This document shows, in pieces, positions 21,683 to 33,600 of a DNA stretch of 64,000 bases. The stretch lies in the NCBI GenBank assembly GCA_964035575.1, contig OZ037843.1:124001-188000 (forward strand). The letters run 5' to 3'. Position 1 is the stretch's first letter, and each line of letters starts with the position of its first letter. Origin of the DNA: Rhynchopus sp. YZ270_cl-10 (lineage: Eukaryota > Euglenozoa > Diplonemea > Diplonemida > Diplonemidae). The notes beneath the pieces are model-generated. The model was not told the DNA's origin. It did not search any database and worked only from the letters and a program-made list of their open reading frames with translations. A program made the translations under genes and the position numbers.

Positions 21683-21946
21683 AAGATGAAACTCAGCCTC
21701 TTCGTGCTTAGTCACCTAATAAGAACAGGAGGAAATAGAAAATTCCGCGGAATCCAGACCACCAGAATTTTCTGGAAGAGAAGAGACCCCAAGGCGGGAA
21801 AACAGATGGGGCACGTAGCCCTTTGTGTTTCCTGTATCAAAAGGGGTGAGATACCACGTACAATGGTTGTGTGTTTTTTTTTTTTTGAAAACTTGGTTGT
21901 ATTAGTGTAGCCACCCTAAACTCTGGGCCTAGAGTGTGCTCCACTA
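21683..21946 (+). repeat. short dispersed motifs D and B
   Basis: Motif D (21683-21720) has GATGAAACTCAGCC and TGCTTAGTCACC. Motif B (21887-21946) has GAAAACTTGGTTGTATTAG and a CTCCACTAT end. Here B carries an internal ACTCT/AGAGT hairpin not seen in the other copies. Confidence 0.55.
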
Positions 21947-22554
21947 TTTTTTTTTTGTTTTTTCGTCAACCACGTATTTCCCCTAGCTTAGCGAAAAAGG
22001 ATAAATACAGATACTGACCCATTCTAGGATAACAGAAAGCGAGACGGGAAAGAAAAAAAAAAAAAACAACGGTGGGTAAACGGGGTGTGTTGTTGTGTGT
22101 AGTTTAGAGTAGAAATGGGTTTTCGTGCGCCCGCTTTTGTCCAGAATTGAGCCCTCCCACCGTGCTACAAAAAGGTGATTGTTCAAAAACTAAAATAAAA
22201 TATACTGTTGTCATGCACTCCAGACCATCCTGTTTTGCTATTCCACAAAAAAACAAAAAACAACAAAAAAAATAAAATCAAAAACAAAATCAAAAAATAA
22301 AATAACTGAGACATGAGGAATCCTCAATGTCCAGTCATCTATTAAATGGGAAAAAGAAACAAGGAAAAAAGTTGTGAAGAAGGGATAAAGAGAACAGGAG
22401 AGAGAGGAGAGGAAGAAATAACGGTACTCAATTATGCTAAAAACAAAAAACAAAAACAATAAACAATAAAAATACAGACATAAACAGAATCCAGAAAAGG
22501 ATAAAAAAAAATGGACTCTTTTCATTTTATTTTAGTTTATTTTTTAATTATTTT

Positions 22555-22598
22555 GAAAACTTGGTCAGTGTAGACACCCAAGGATGCTCCACTGTACT
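22555..22598 (+). repeat. short dispersed motif B
   Basis: GAAAACTTGG, GTGTAGACACCC and GCTCCACT in the usual order, with a shorter spacer. Follows a T-rich stretch like the other copies. Confidence 0.5.
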
Positions 22599-22931
22599 AT
22601 ATATTCAGGCGGATATAAGATCGATTTTTTTTTTAACACCCTCTATCTTCTCCTGACATATTTGGCTGTTTCAGTTGCGCCTCCAAAATTTGTCATAAAA
22701 AAACAAAATAAAATTGTGAGAAATAAAAAAGGGCCATTTCTAAAACTTTGTTTTCGTTTTTTGTTTTTCCCCCCTTTTTTTAGAGTACCACCAGACACAG
22801 CACACACACGGCCTTATCCCTAAAAAAGTGTGTAATGACACAAAAAAAAATAAAAAAAATTTAGGGTTCCTCTCTCTGTTCTGTCGCCTCCGTTTTTATA
22901 TATAAGTGAGTTTTTTTTTTTTAGTTTTTTT

Positions 22932-22979
22932 GAAAACTTGGTTGTATTAGTGTAGCCACCCTAGAGTGTGCTCCACTAT
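22932..22979 (+). repeat. short dispersed motif B
   Basis: Closely matches the copy at 21887 without its internal hairpin. The TAGTG and CACTA ends can pair. Confidence 0.55.
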
Positions 22980-23263
22980 ACAAATAGTTTTTTTTTTAGT
23001 TTACAAGGGGAAAGGGGGGTTCTTTTTGGTACACAATTTCCTACCAAATTGGGTAGGTGTGTTGCCAACTCTTTTTTAGAAGGGTGCCTATAAGGGAAAT
23101 CCTTCTGGGGGAGCTGAAACCATCAAGAAAGAGAGGGGGAAAAAAAACTCATAAAAATAAACGTTTTGTGTGGGGTGGAGGAGGGGAGGGGGGCATTTTC
23201 TTTTCTTTCGTCATGAGATTATTAATGTTTTTTTTTTGCCAAATAAAAAAGAAAAGTTTTTAT

Positions 23264-23489
23264 ACGATGAAAAAACCTAAGCCTCTCGAGTCGCTTAGTC
23301 ACCTTAAAAAAAGAAATACCCGTCCCACCCCACCCCCCAAGAAAGAGAAATCCATCCTTTTCGTGAAGAGAAGGAAAGAAGGGAAAAGAAAAAAAAAGAA
23401 AAAAAAAAATCAACAACGGGAATAAAAGTACTGCTCTAGATGACTCTTCATGTTTCTAGTAAGCCTCTCCTTTTTATAGTCACCTTTTG
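23264..23489 (+). repeat. two copies of short dispersed motif D
   Basis: Positions 23264-23310 hold AAGCCTCTCGAG and GCTTAGTCACCTTAAAAA. Positions 23437-23489 hold TAGATGACTC, AAGCCTCTCC and TAGTCACCTTTT. A motif C copy follows at 23620-23661. Confidence 0.5.
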
Positions 23490-23757
23490 AAAAGAAGAAA
23501 AAAAAAAAACTTGAAAAAAAAAAAGTAAAACATGAGCACCCAAAGACAGAGTGCACACATCTCGGAAATCAAGCCGGGATATATCGTTGTTTATGTGTGT
23601 GTTGGGAGGGGGGGGTTTTTTTGTAGTTTCGACAATCACCTATCCGAGGATGGGTTCGGTGTTTTTTTTTTTTTGGGTTTTTTTGTTGTTTTCAAAAAAT
23701 TTTGCTATCAATTTTTTTTTCGTTTGGGGGAATGCACTGGACCAGAACAATGGGGGG

Positions 23758-24090
23758 TTTGAAAATGTTTTTTGTATGTTTTGAAAGTGCTTTGTGCTCT
23801 GTTTAATTTTGCTTGATAGTTTTGTAGACGTGGAGTTGGAGAGGAAGGGCGCGTTACTTTGTATGAGATTACGACTTATCCTCTTTCTCAGCCACTGTCA
23901 AATATCCTTGTTATTTGTTTGTTTATTTGCTTGTCTTCGTTGAAAGAAACGAAAACAGAAAAAAAAAAAAAAAAAAAAAAAAAAGGGGGGTTGAAAAAAG
24001 AGGGTACAGCCAGTACACCTTCCCTCAGGGTGTAGCAGGGCTGTTTCTGGGCTGACTCTTAAAAGAAAAGCAGTAAAGATGGAGATGAAG

Positions 24091-24125
<35 letters not shown>

Positions 24126-24239
24126 GAAAAATGTTTTGGTTTGTTGCAAGTTTCGGCCGCTAATCCTCTGACTTGCGAAAAATGAACCTCATGCGGCCAG
24201 GGTCCGAGGACCCTCCTCAGTCATCAGAACAATGGGGGG
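23758..24239 (+). mobile_element. 482-bp insertion containing the second copy of the 268-bp repeat
   Basis: Flanked by the 14-bp direct repeat AGAACAATGGGGGG (23744-23757 and 24226-24239). The matching place in array unit 2 (near 43140) has a single copy and no insert. The first half is nearly identical to 16830-17097. The second half has another long A run and a short GGTCC-type hairpin near 24200. The structure suggests a retroposon-like insertion, possibly two nested ones. Confidence 0.7.
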
Positions 24240-24674
24240 GAAGACATAAGAGGAGTGGCTGCGCGCAAAAAAGAAGAAAAAAAAGAAAAAAACAGGGAAG
24301 TGGAGAAGTGGATGATTGGGCTAAGGGGGAAGATGTGGGAGAGTAGAGGGGGAGGGAAACAATCGGAGGAATGGATTCGTTCTCCTGTGAAAAGAAAAAA
24401 AAAATATAACCAAAAAGACAAAAATAGCTGAAAATAAAAAGACCAATAATATATAACTACAAACCCTTCCTTAGGGACGAAGGCGGGACCCGATCTCACA
24501 CGTTTTGAAAAAATCCGAGAAGGAAAAAAAAAAAAGAGAGAGAAGAAAACGTTAGATGAACAGACATCTTGCAAAATGCTTATAGAGATTTTTTTTAAAT
24601 CACCGGTTTGCCTTTTTTTCTTCTCTCTCTCTCTCTCTTATTTTTCTGAAATAACCCCCAAAAAAAAAAATGTC

Positions 24675-27600
24675 TTAAATCTCGTCATCTTTTCTGTTGG
24701 ACATTTCTTCGTCCAACAGAGGCTCGCTCATTTGCTGTTCGGGGCTGTCCTTGACAAGCTCTGCGTCGTTCGTGTCAGCTTCGAAGTGCTTGTTCCACTT
24801 CTCGTCGTCGGCCTCGTTCTGGTTCTGGCGGCGCTTGCAGAGGAGGAAGGCGAGGAGGAGGCAACAGCAGCAGAGCAGCAGAAGGAGGGGAAGCAGCCAG
24901 CAGAGGATGCAGTCGTCGTCATCATCGCTGTCGCCGTCAATGGAGCCAGCGTTGCGTGTGATGTTCGTCGCGTTCTCACCCTCGGCGAAGCAAACTGCCG
25001 ACTGCATTTGTCCGTTCTCACCGTGCATCGGCGCCACACACTGGCACACCCAGTCACCCTCCTTCGACTGGTCGGGGTCCACACACGTCTGTCCCTCTGC
25101 CACGCACACACCAGACACAGCCTCGTCGGCGCACTCTCCAGTGTATGTGCAGGTGCTCTTTGCTCCAGTCGCCTCACCCACTGCAGGTGGCGGGCAACGG
25201 CACACCCAGGTGCCAGTGGCGGTCTTGTCGCTGTCGATGCACTGTGGGGGTTTTGGATGTAGGGGGGGGTAAAGGTTGGCAGAGGGGCAGGTGGAAGTGA
25301 ATAGTGGGGTGGGTGGAACACAATACCTGCTGGCCCGCGTCAGTGCAGACAGTGGCCACGAGTGTGTCAACACATTCATCCAGAAGGCAGGCGGCGGCAG
25401 AGGTCTGTGCCTTGCCCTCAGACGGCGCGGCACACACACAGGTCCAGTCGTTCATGCTTGCTTCGGTCGTGACAGGGTCAACACAGGTCTGACTTGCGCT
25501 GGTGCAGACCATCTGGTTGGCAGGCATGGAGCACTCATCGACAACTGTAGGTGGTGAGGTAGGCGGGAGGGGAGGGAGGGGAGGGACATACTGCATGTGG
25601 CACGCGATGCGACAGCCACGTCGCCAGTGGCAGGGGCGATGCACTCGCAACGCCAGTCGCCAGTCGAGTCCGACGTGGTGACAGGGTCGATGCAGCGCTG
25701 TGCACCGTTGCCCTCACAGGCGAATCCATTTCCGTCGCCCTTGTCTGCGCACAGCGGGCACACCACGGAGCACTCGTCCAGCACACACACGGCAGGGCCC
25801 TGTGCACCCTCAGTCTTCGTCGTCGCGGGCTCAGAGCAGCGGCACTCCCAGTCGTCTGTCGAGCCTGCCTCTGGGTTCGGGTCGAAGCAGTGCTGTCCCG
25901 CAAGACATTTGTCCTTGTGGTCCACACACTCGCCGACAGGGTCTGTGGGGGTGGGTGTGGGTGTGAAAGTAGCAATATGGTGAAGATGTTTGTTTCTTTA
26001 GAAAGGCTGAACAGGGACAGCAAGAGGACGTAGGTGAACCAGCCATGCCAGCCAAAGGAAGAGGGAGGGAGGAGGGGAGAGGGAGGAGGGGGAACATACT
26101 GCACACGGCAACGGCACCCCTTGCGGTCTCGTTGGTTCCCGGGCACACACACTCCCAGTCGTTGAGGCTGTCCGGTGCGGTGTTAGTGTCTCTGCATGTC
26201 TGCCCTGCGTCCATGCACGTTGTGACGTTGACGCACTCGTTGTGCTCGCACAGCGGCACCGGTGCAAGGGCCTGCTTGCCCTCGGAGGAGGGGCAGCGGC
26301 ACTCCCAGTTGCCGAGGAGGCTGGGTGTGGTGTCGAGGTCGACGCAGATCTGGTTCTTCTCAGCACAGACGTTGTTGTACGCGACGGCAGGCGCGCCGAC
26401 AGGGGCAGGGGTCAGGACAGAGGTGCACGTCTGACGCTCACGGATCTGTGCGCGGCATGTGTCGATACCCTTGTTCCAGTCACTGTCAGCAACGAAGCAC
26501 CAGTCGCCAGTCACAGCACGCTCAGGGTTGCAGCAAGCAGTGTTGCAAGGCTCAGAGAAGCCAGGGCCCGTGCCCAGAAGGCCTCCACCGACAAGGCTCG
26601 CCTGCCAGCCGCAGGCACACTCGCAGCCCTCAGTGGTGTAGCGGCGGAAGTGGCCGCACTGGCGTGCACCGGTGTTGGTCACAGCCTCGCACTCATCGAT
26701 AGTGCAGGATGCAACCGGCATCGCCACGGCAGTGGCAGTGGCAGGTGCCTGGCAGACGCACATCCAGTCAGAGAGGCTTGAGGCAGAGAAGTTGGGGTCA
26801 ACGCAGTCCTGGCCTTCTCCTGCACAGACGTTGACGGACTCCTGGCTCGTACGTGCGCAGGTTGGGCAGATGTCGGTGCACTCGTTGACAGTGCAGACTG
26901 TAGCGGCCTTGCTCCCGGTCTCTCCGTGGAAGGGTGCAATGCATGCACAGCGCCAGTCAGAGGACTCGCCGGTCTCACCAGGGACACACTTCTGACCAGC
27001 GGAGGCACAGACCTGCTGGTTCGCGCTGTCGGCGCACCCGCCTGTGTATGTGCACGTCGCAACACCGCCAATCATGCTGCCCACAGCGCCCTCGGGGCAG
27101 AGGCACGACCAGTCGCCGAGGCTCGTGGGGGACGTGCTCTGGTCAATGCAGATCTGGCCGACAGCTGCGCAGACAGTCGACTTCGTGTCGCACTCATCCA
27201 GCAGGCAGGACGCAGTTCCTCCCGTGGACGCACCAGAGGCAGGCGCAAGGCAGACACACATCCAGTCCCCCATGGACGACGAGTCCTGGTTCGGGTCCTC
27301 GCACATCTGTCCCACAGCCTCGCACGCCACAGCGTGCACAACACACTCGTCCACGTCGCACACAGCGGCAGCGCCCACAGCAGATCCCGTACCCTGCTGG
27401 CAGACGCACGACCAGTCACCCACGCTCTCGGGGCTGGTGTCCTTGTCCACGCAGCTTTGGTCTCCACAGGTGTGGGTCATGCCCTGCTGCGCGCAGGTGT
27501 CGCAGCGTGCCACACACTCGTCAAGCACGCACACGGCAGGCCCGTTCAGTGCCTCACCCACAAGCGGCGTGTTGCACTCGCAGTACCAAGCATTGTCCTT

Positions 27601-30600
27601 CTCCTTGCACAGCTGCTGCGGTCCGCATGCGGCACCGTTGGTCACACACAGCGTCGAGACAGTGCACATGTCAGCGGGCTTCGCAATCGCACTGCCCTCG
27701 CTCGGGTCCTCGCACTGGCACACCCAGTTGCCGAGGGAGTCGACGTCCTGCTTCGAGTCCACACAACGCTGGCCTGCCGCAGAGCAGATCGTGTTGCCGT
27801 TGTCCTGGCCGTTGTTCCACTCCTTCGGCACAATGCACTCATCGATGAGACACTTCGCCGCCTCGCCCACACCAGACTTCCCGGTGTACGGCCACGCGCA
27901 CTGGCATTCCCACGAGCCCAGCAGTGAGAGGTCGTCATCGACACACATCTGCGAGTTCTTGCCCGCAGTGATCACACCAGAGCACACGTTCGCGTTCTCG
28001 AGGATCGTGCACTCGTCGATCGGGCACACTGCCGCAGCCGCACGCTGGGTACCAAGGCCGGGCGCCTTGCACTTGCACCACCAGTCTCCGGTGCTGATGG
28101 GGTCCTTGTTCGCGTCCTCGCAGTCCTGGCCCGCGGAGAGGCAAGCGTGCTTGCTGGATCCGGGGAGCATCGCGCACGTTGCGCATGGCACCGTGCACTC
28201 GTCGAGCTCGCAGGTGGCGGGGGCAGTCTTCTTGGGAGTGCCGGTCTGGGGGCTGACGCACACGCAGGTCCAGTCTCCGGGTGTCTCGACGTTGGGGTCG
28301 ACGCAGGTCTGTCCCATGTTGGTGCAGATGTCGGAGTTGCTCTTGTCATCGCACTCACCAACGAACGCGCACACGGCAACTCCAGCCACGGCGGTACCTG
28401 TGGAAGGTGCGGGGCAGCTGCACGACCAGTCGCCGGTGGACTCAGCAGCCAAGTTGTCATCGAAACAGGTCTGTCCCGCGGACTGGCACTGCTTGCCGTG
28501 CACGACACACTCGTCGTAGGTGCAGACGGCAACTCCATTCACGACCTTGCCCACGTAAGGTGTGTGGCACTCGCAGTACCAGTCACCCTCGGTGGTGGTG
28601 TCAGGGTCGACGCACGCCTGCTCAGCCTTCTCGCACACGGAGCCGGCGGCGGTGTCACACTCGTTCGTAGTGCACACGGCCACAGCACCCTTGGCGCTCA
28701 CAGTGCTGCCGACACACTGGCACTCCCAGTCCTTGGTCGACGTCGGGGACGTGCTGCCCTCAACACAGACCTGCGCAGGGCCGCTTGCCGCCTCGCACAC
28801 TGTCTTGCTTCCTCCAGCGGTTCTGGCGCACGTCACACACGTCGCAAGGCACTCGTCAAGGATGCAGTTCAACGAGTCGGCAGGGAAGTCGGAGGTGAAG
28901 GGCATCTCGGGTCCGGTCTGGGGCATCACACACTCGCAACGTCCCTGGGTGCCCTTGGGCACGCACATCTGTCCACGGGCAGTGCAGGTGCTTCCGTAGG
29001 TCTGGCACCAGGAGCCGCCAGGGCATGTTGCAGGTGCACCAGTGGTGCCGCGCTCGGTGGGGGTCTCGGGGCAGACGCACATCCAGTCGTTCTTGGAGGT
29101 GATGTCGGTGTTGGGGTCGACGCAGAGCTGGCCTGCGGCAGTGCAGATGGAGGCCTTGGTCGTCTCCAGGCATTCGTCCCAGAGGCAGTTCGCCACACGG
29201 CCGGTCGCCGTCCCGACTGAGGGAGACGGGCACTCGCAGCGCCAGTCGCCTGTCACAGAGGTGTTCGCGTCGAGGCAGGACTGGCCAGCAACGCCGCAGA
29301 CGCCTTCGTTGAGACCACCGTTCGCCTCGCATTCGTCAACCATGCACTGCACAACAGCGGCGGCGGTGGCAGACCCAGTGAGGCCTGTCGGGCAGACACA
29401 GCGCCAGTCCTTCACGTCCGACGGGGAGAGCGACGTCTCCTCACAGCGCTGCTTGTTCTGCTCGCAGACGTTTCCGGCGCCCTTGTCGGCGCAGGTCGCG
29501 CACTGTGAGGTGCACTCGTCCAGCTGGCACAGCGCAGGTCCTCCCGTTGTGCTGACGCCCGAGGACGGCTCGACACACTGGCACACCCAGTCACCCACAA
29601 CCATGACATCCGGGTCGTAGCAGGTCTGGCCAACCTGGGTGCACACCTTTGCGTTCTCTGCGCATTCGCCAGTCCAGTCGCAGGTGGCGGTCGACATGGC
29701 AGCCTCACCAGACGCGCCCTTCGGGCAGATGCACTTCCAGTCGCCGACAGACCCGCTCTCGGTGTTGGTGTCGAAGCAGGTCTGGCCCACAGAGGCGCAG
29801 ACGTTGACGTCCGTGCACTCGTCGGTGATGCAGACAGCAGGCTTGCCGGCAGCAGACTCGCCGAAGGAAGGGGCGTTGCACTCGCAGCGCCAGTCGCCCT
29901 GGCTCTTGGCAGCCTTGCTCGAGTCGACGCAGGTCTGTCCAGCACCGCACACAGCAGCAGCGGCAGCAGCAGCAGCACCAGCAGGCGGCGCAACACACAT
30001 CTGGATGCGCTCCTGGAGCGTGCCGTCCACGGGGCAGCCCTTCTTGCGGTTGTCCTCGCTGTCCTCAATGATGCAGTAGGCTCCTGCCTGCGTTGTGGGG
30101 TTGCAGCATCCTGCCGTGCACGGCGAGTCCACACCTGGTCCCGACCCGACGACGAGGGCGAGCAGGGGCTCCTGCCAGTTGCATTTGCAGGCACAGCCGT
30201 TAACAGTCTCACGGGGCACCTGCTCGCAGCCTACGGCACCGAAGTTGGTGACCTCGGCACACTCATCCATCTCGCAGACGGCCACAGCACGTGTCGCCAT
30301 GGCACCACCGCCAGGGCAGGAGCACATCCAGTCGCCTGTAGAGGTGGCGGTCGTGACCGGGTCAGTGCAGCCCTGTCCTGCCTGCGTGCAGAGGTTTCCG
30401 GCACCCTTGTTCGCGCACGTGTCGCACACCTGTGTGCACTCGTCAAGAACGCAGTCCGCAGCCTTGCGCACAGAGAAGATGTCGCCCGCAGCGCAGTGGC
30501 ACTCCCAGTCGCCCGTCGAGGTCGGCGTCGGCTTGGGGTCGATGCAGACCTGTCCCGCGGTGTTGCAGATGTTGAAGTTCTCCTGGATGTTGCACTCGTT

Positions 30601-33600
30601 CAGAATACACTGCGCAGGCACGCCCTTGCCAGTACCAGTCTGTCCAACCGGGCAGGTGCACAGGAAGTCTCCCGTCGAGGTTGGGTCCATGTCAGGGTCG
30701 CTGCAGGTCTGTCCCTCCCCGCAGACAGGGTCCTGCGTGTCCAGACGCACACACTCGTCCACACGGCAGACAGGGATCGCGAGGGTGCGGTTCCCAGTGG
30801 CAGGCGGCTTGCAGATGCACATCCAGTCGCTGCGCGAGCGGACGTCCTGGTTCGGGTCGTGGCACAGCGTGTTGGTGGCGGTGCAGGCGTTGCCCTGGCC
30901 GTTGCCGCTGTCCGCACAGGAGATGCAGACCTCGGCACACTCGTCGAGCATGCACGACGCGATGGCGGCAGTCTCCTGGCCGGCCTGGCCAGAGGGGCAG
31001 CGGCAGATCCAGTCGTGGAGCGAAGAGGCGTCGGTGTTGGGGTCAACGCAGAGCTGTCCGGCAGCTGCGCACATGCCACCCTCGCAGGTGGAGCAGGTGG
31101 CGGAGCACTCGTCCAGAGTGCAGGTAGTGATGCCCATGACGGTCACGGTGCCGGTTGCAGGTGGGAGGCACTCGCACTGCCAGTTGCCCTGCTCAGAGGT
31201 GTCCGGGTCGACGCAGACCTGGCCCGCAGCAGTGCACAGGGCGTTCACGACAGCGTCCGCGCACTCGCTTGTGGGGGGCGGGGTGCACACAGCAGTGCTC
31301 GCAACAGCAGAGGCGGTGACGCCTGCGTTGGGCGCGCAGTGGCACTCCCAGTCGCCAGTGCTCGTCTCGGTCGTGGCGGGGTCCTCGCAGACCTGTCCTG
31401 CGTTGTGGCAAGTCTGCTCGTTCGTCACACACTCGTCCAGGACGCATGTCGTCGCACCGGCAACAGTGCTTCCCACAGCAGGCGGCGTGCACACGCACTC
31501 CCAGTCCCCCTCGGTCGTGAAGCCCTTGTCAACGCAGGTCTGGCCGGTGGGGCATTTATCGCTGTTGGTCGCATCCAAGCACTCATCGGTCTCGCACACA
31601 GCAGGGTTGCCGATGGCCACCTGGGTCGATCCCGGGCACTGGCAGGCCCAGTCGCCAAGGCTTGTGTAATCGGTGTTGCTGTCGATGCAGGTCTGTCCCG
31701 CCTTCACACAGACGTTGTCCTCGTTCTCGACCGTGACAGCCGTGCCTGGGAGGAACACCTTGCACTCATCAATGGAGCAGTCTGCAGCGCCCGTGGTACG
31801 GGTTACCTTCTGGTTCGGAGGAGGGCAGGTGCACTTCCAGTGTCCGTCAATCGTCTTCTCGATGTCCTCACAGGTCTGGCCAGCACCGACGCAAGTGTCC
31901 CCGTAGAGCGTGCACTCGTCGACCTCGCACACAGCAGGCTTGGCAGTCGCAGAGCCCGTGGCAGGTGCTGTGCAGAAGCACTGCCAGTCCGAAAGCGAGG
32001 AGCCGTCCTGGTTAGGGTCAAGGCAGGTCTGGCCGACCAGCTCGCACTCAGATTTGTGGATGACACACTCGTCGACCTTGCACCTCGCTGCGTTCGCAGT
32101 GGCAGAGCCGACGGCAGGTGTCTGGCACACACAGCGCCAGTCGCCCTCAATCGCGGTGTTGTCGTCTACACAGTCCTGTCCGGCGCCAGAGCACGTAGAC
32201 CTGTGTGTCTTGCACTCATCCGTCACACACGTGGCTGCAGCAGCACGCTGGACACCAGAGGCAGGCTCGATGCAGCGGCACTCCCATGAGCTGAGACCTG
32301 TGATGGGGTTCTTGTCGGCGTCCACGCACGTCTGCTTCGCGTCCGAGCACGTCGTGCCTGCGCACGTCGCGCACTGTGCAGTGCACTCGTCCAGCACGCA
32401 GACAGCGGCACCGCCGACCACGGGTGCACCAGTGGCAGGCACAACGCAGAGGCAGCTCCAGTCGCCCGCGGTCGCGGTGTCGGGGTCGTTGCAGATCTGC
32501 CCCTTGGAGGTGCACACGTCGCTGTTCGTCAGGTCATCGCATTCGCCAACCATCACACACTCCGCTGGCGCCTGGTTCCCTACGGCGTTCTGGTGCAGCG
32601 GTGGGGAGCACTGGCAGACCCAGTTGTTGAGGCTGGTCTCCCTCTTGTCCTCGTCAAGGCAGACCTGTCCGATGTTCGAGCACACGTGCCCGTGGGTCTT
32701 GCACTCATCGACAATGCAGACAGCTGGGCCCTTTGTTTCCTTCCCGCTCGCAGGGTCCTGGCAGTGGCACTCCCAGTCGCTGAGGCTGTCCGGGCTGGTG
32801 TTGGGGTCGATGCACGTCTGGCTGCTGGCGGCACAGACGAATCTCGCACGGTCGCACTCGTCAACAGCGCAGACGGCCGCCTTCCCGACGGAGACCTGCG
32901 TGGAGGGTGCGGGGCAGCGGCACTCCCAGTCCCAGAGGGAGGATGCCTTCGGGTTCGGGTCGTAGCAGGTCTGGCCGGCAGCCTTGCATGCGTTGTTCGA
33001 GCAGGAGACGCAGGTCGACACACACTCGTCCATGAGACAGACAGCCGCAGTCTTCACACCCGTGCCGGTCGACGGTGGGGCGCACACACACTGCCAGGTG
33101 TCGGTCGTGGTCAGGTCGGAGTCAAGGCACGTCTGTGCGGGGACGGCCTGCTCGCACACGGCTCTGTTGTCGACACACTCGTCCACCTCGCAGACTGCCG
33201 CACCCAGCTTCTTGACGTTGGAGGATGGGGGCGGGCAGACGCACTGCCACGTGTTGAGTGTGCTCACATCGGAGTCCACGCAGGTCTGCATCGCAAGCTT
33301 GCACTCGTCTCCGTGGATGAGGCACTCGTTGGTCGTGCACGTCGCCACACCACCTGTCTTCGAGCCCTGGTCCGGCGCCACACAGAGACAGTCAAAGTCG
33401 CCAGTGGTCGAGAGGTGCGAGTCGTGGCACACCTGCCCCGCGTCCGTGCAGATCTTGCCGTTCGGGGAGGTCGCGCCTGTGAGCACGTCGACGCACTCGT
33501 CTGCGCTGCACACAGCCGCGTTGCCCTGCTGCATGATGTGCTGGAACGGGGCCGGGCACCTGCACGACCAGTCGTTCGTCTGCCACGGGTCGGTGTTGGT

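Larger units (their letters stand above)
18820..23690. other. 4.9-kb AT-rich spacer with small elements, no gene
   Basis: Continuation of the homopolymer-rich spacer. It contains two small GGTGCT-ended elements (19262, 20316), a GTTACA-rich inverted-repeat element (20705), a 20-base G run (21149) and copies of short motifs B and D. I see no ORF with domain-like composition. Confidence 0.6.
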
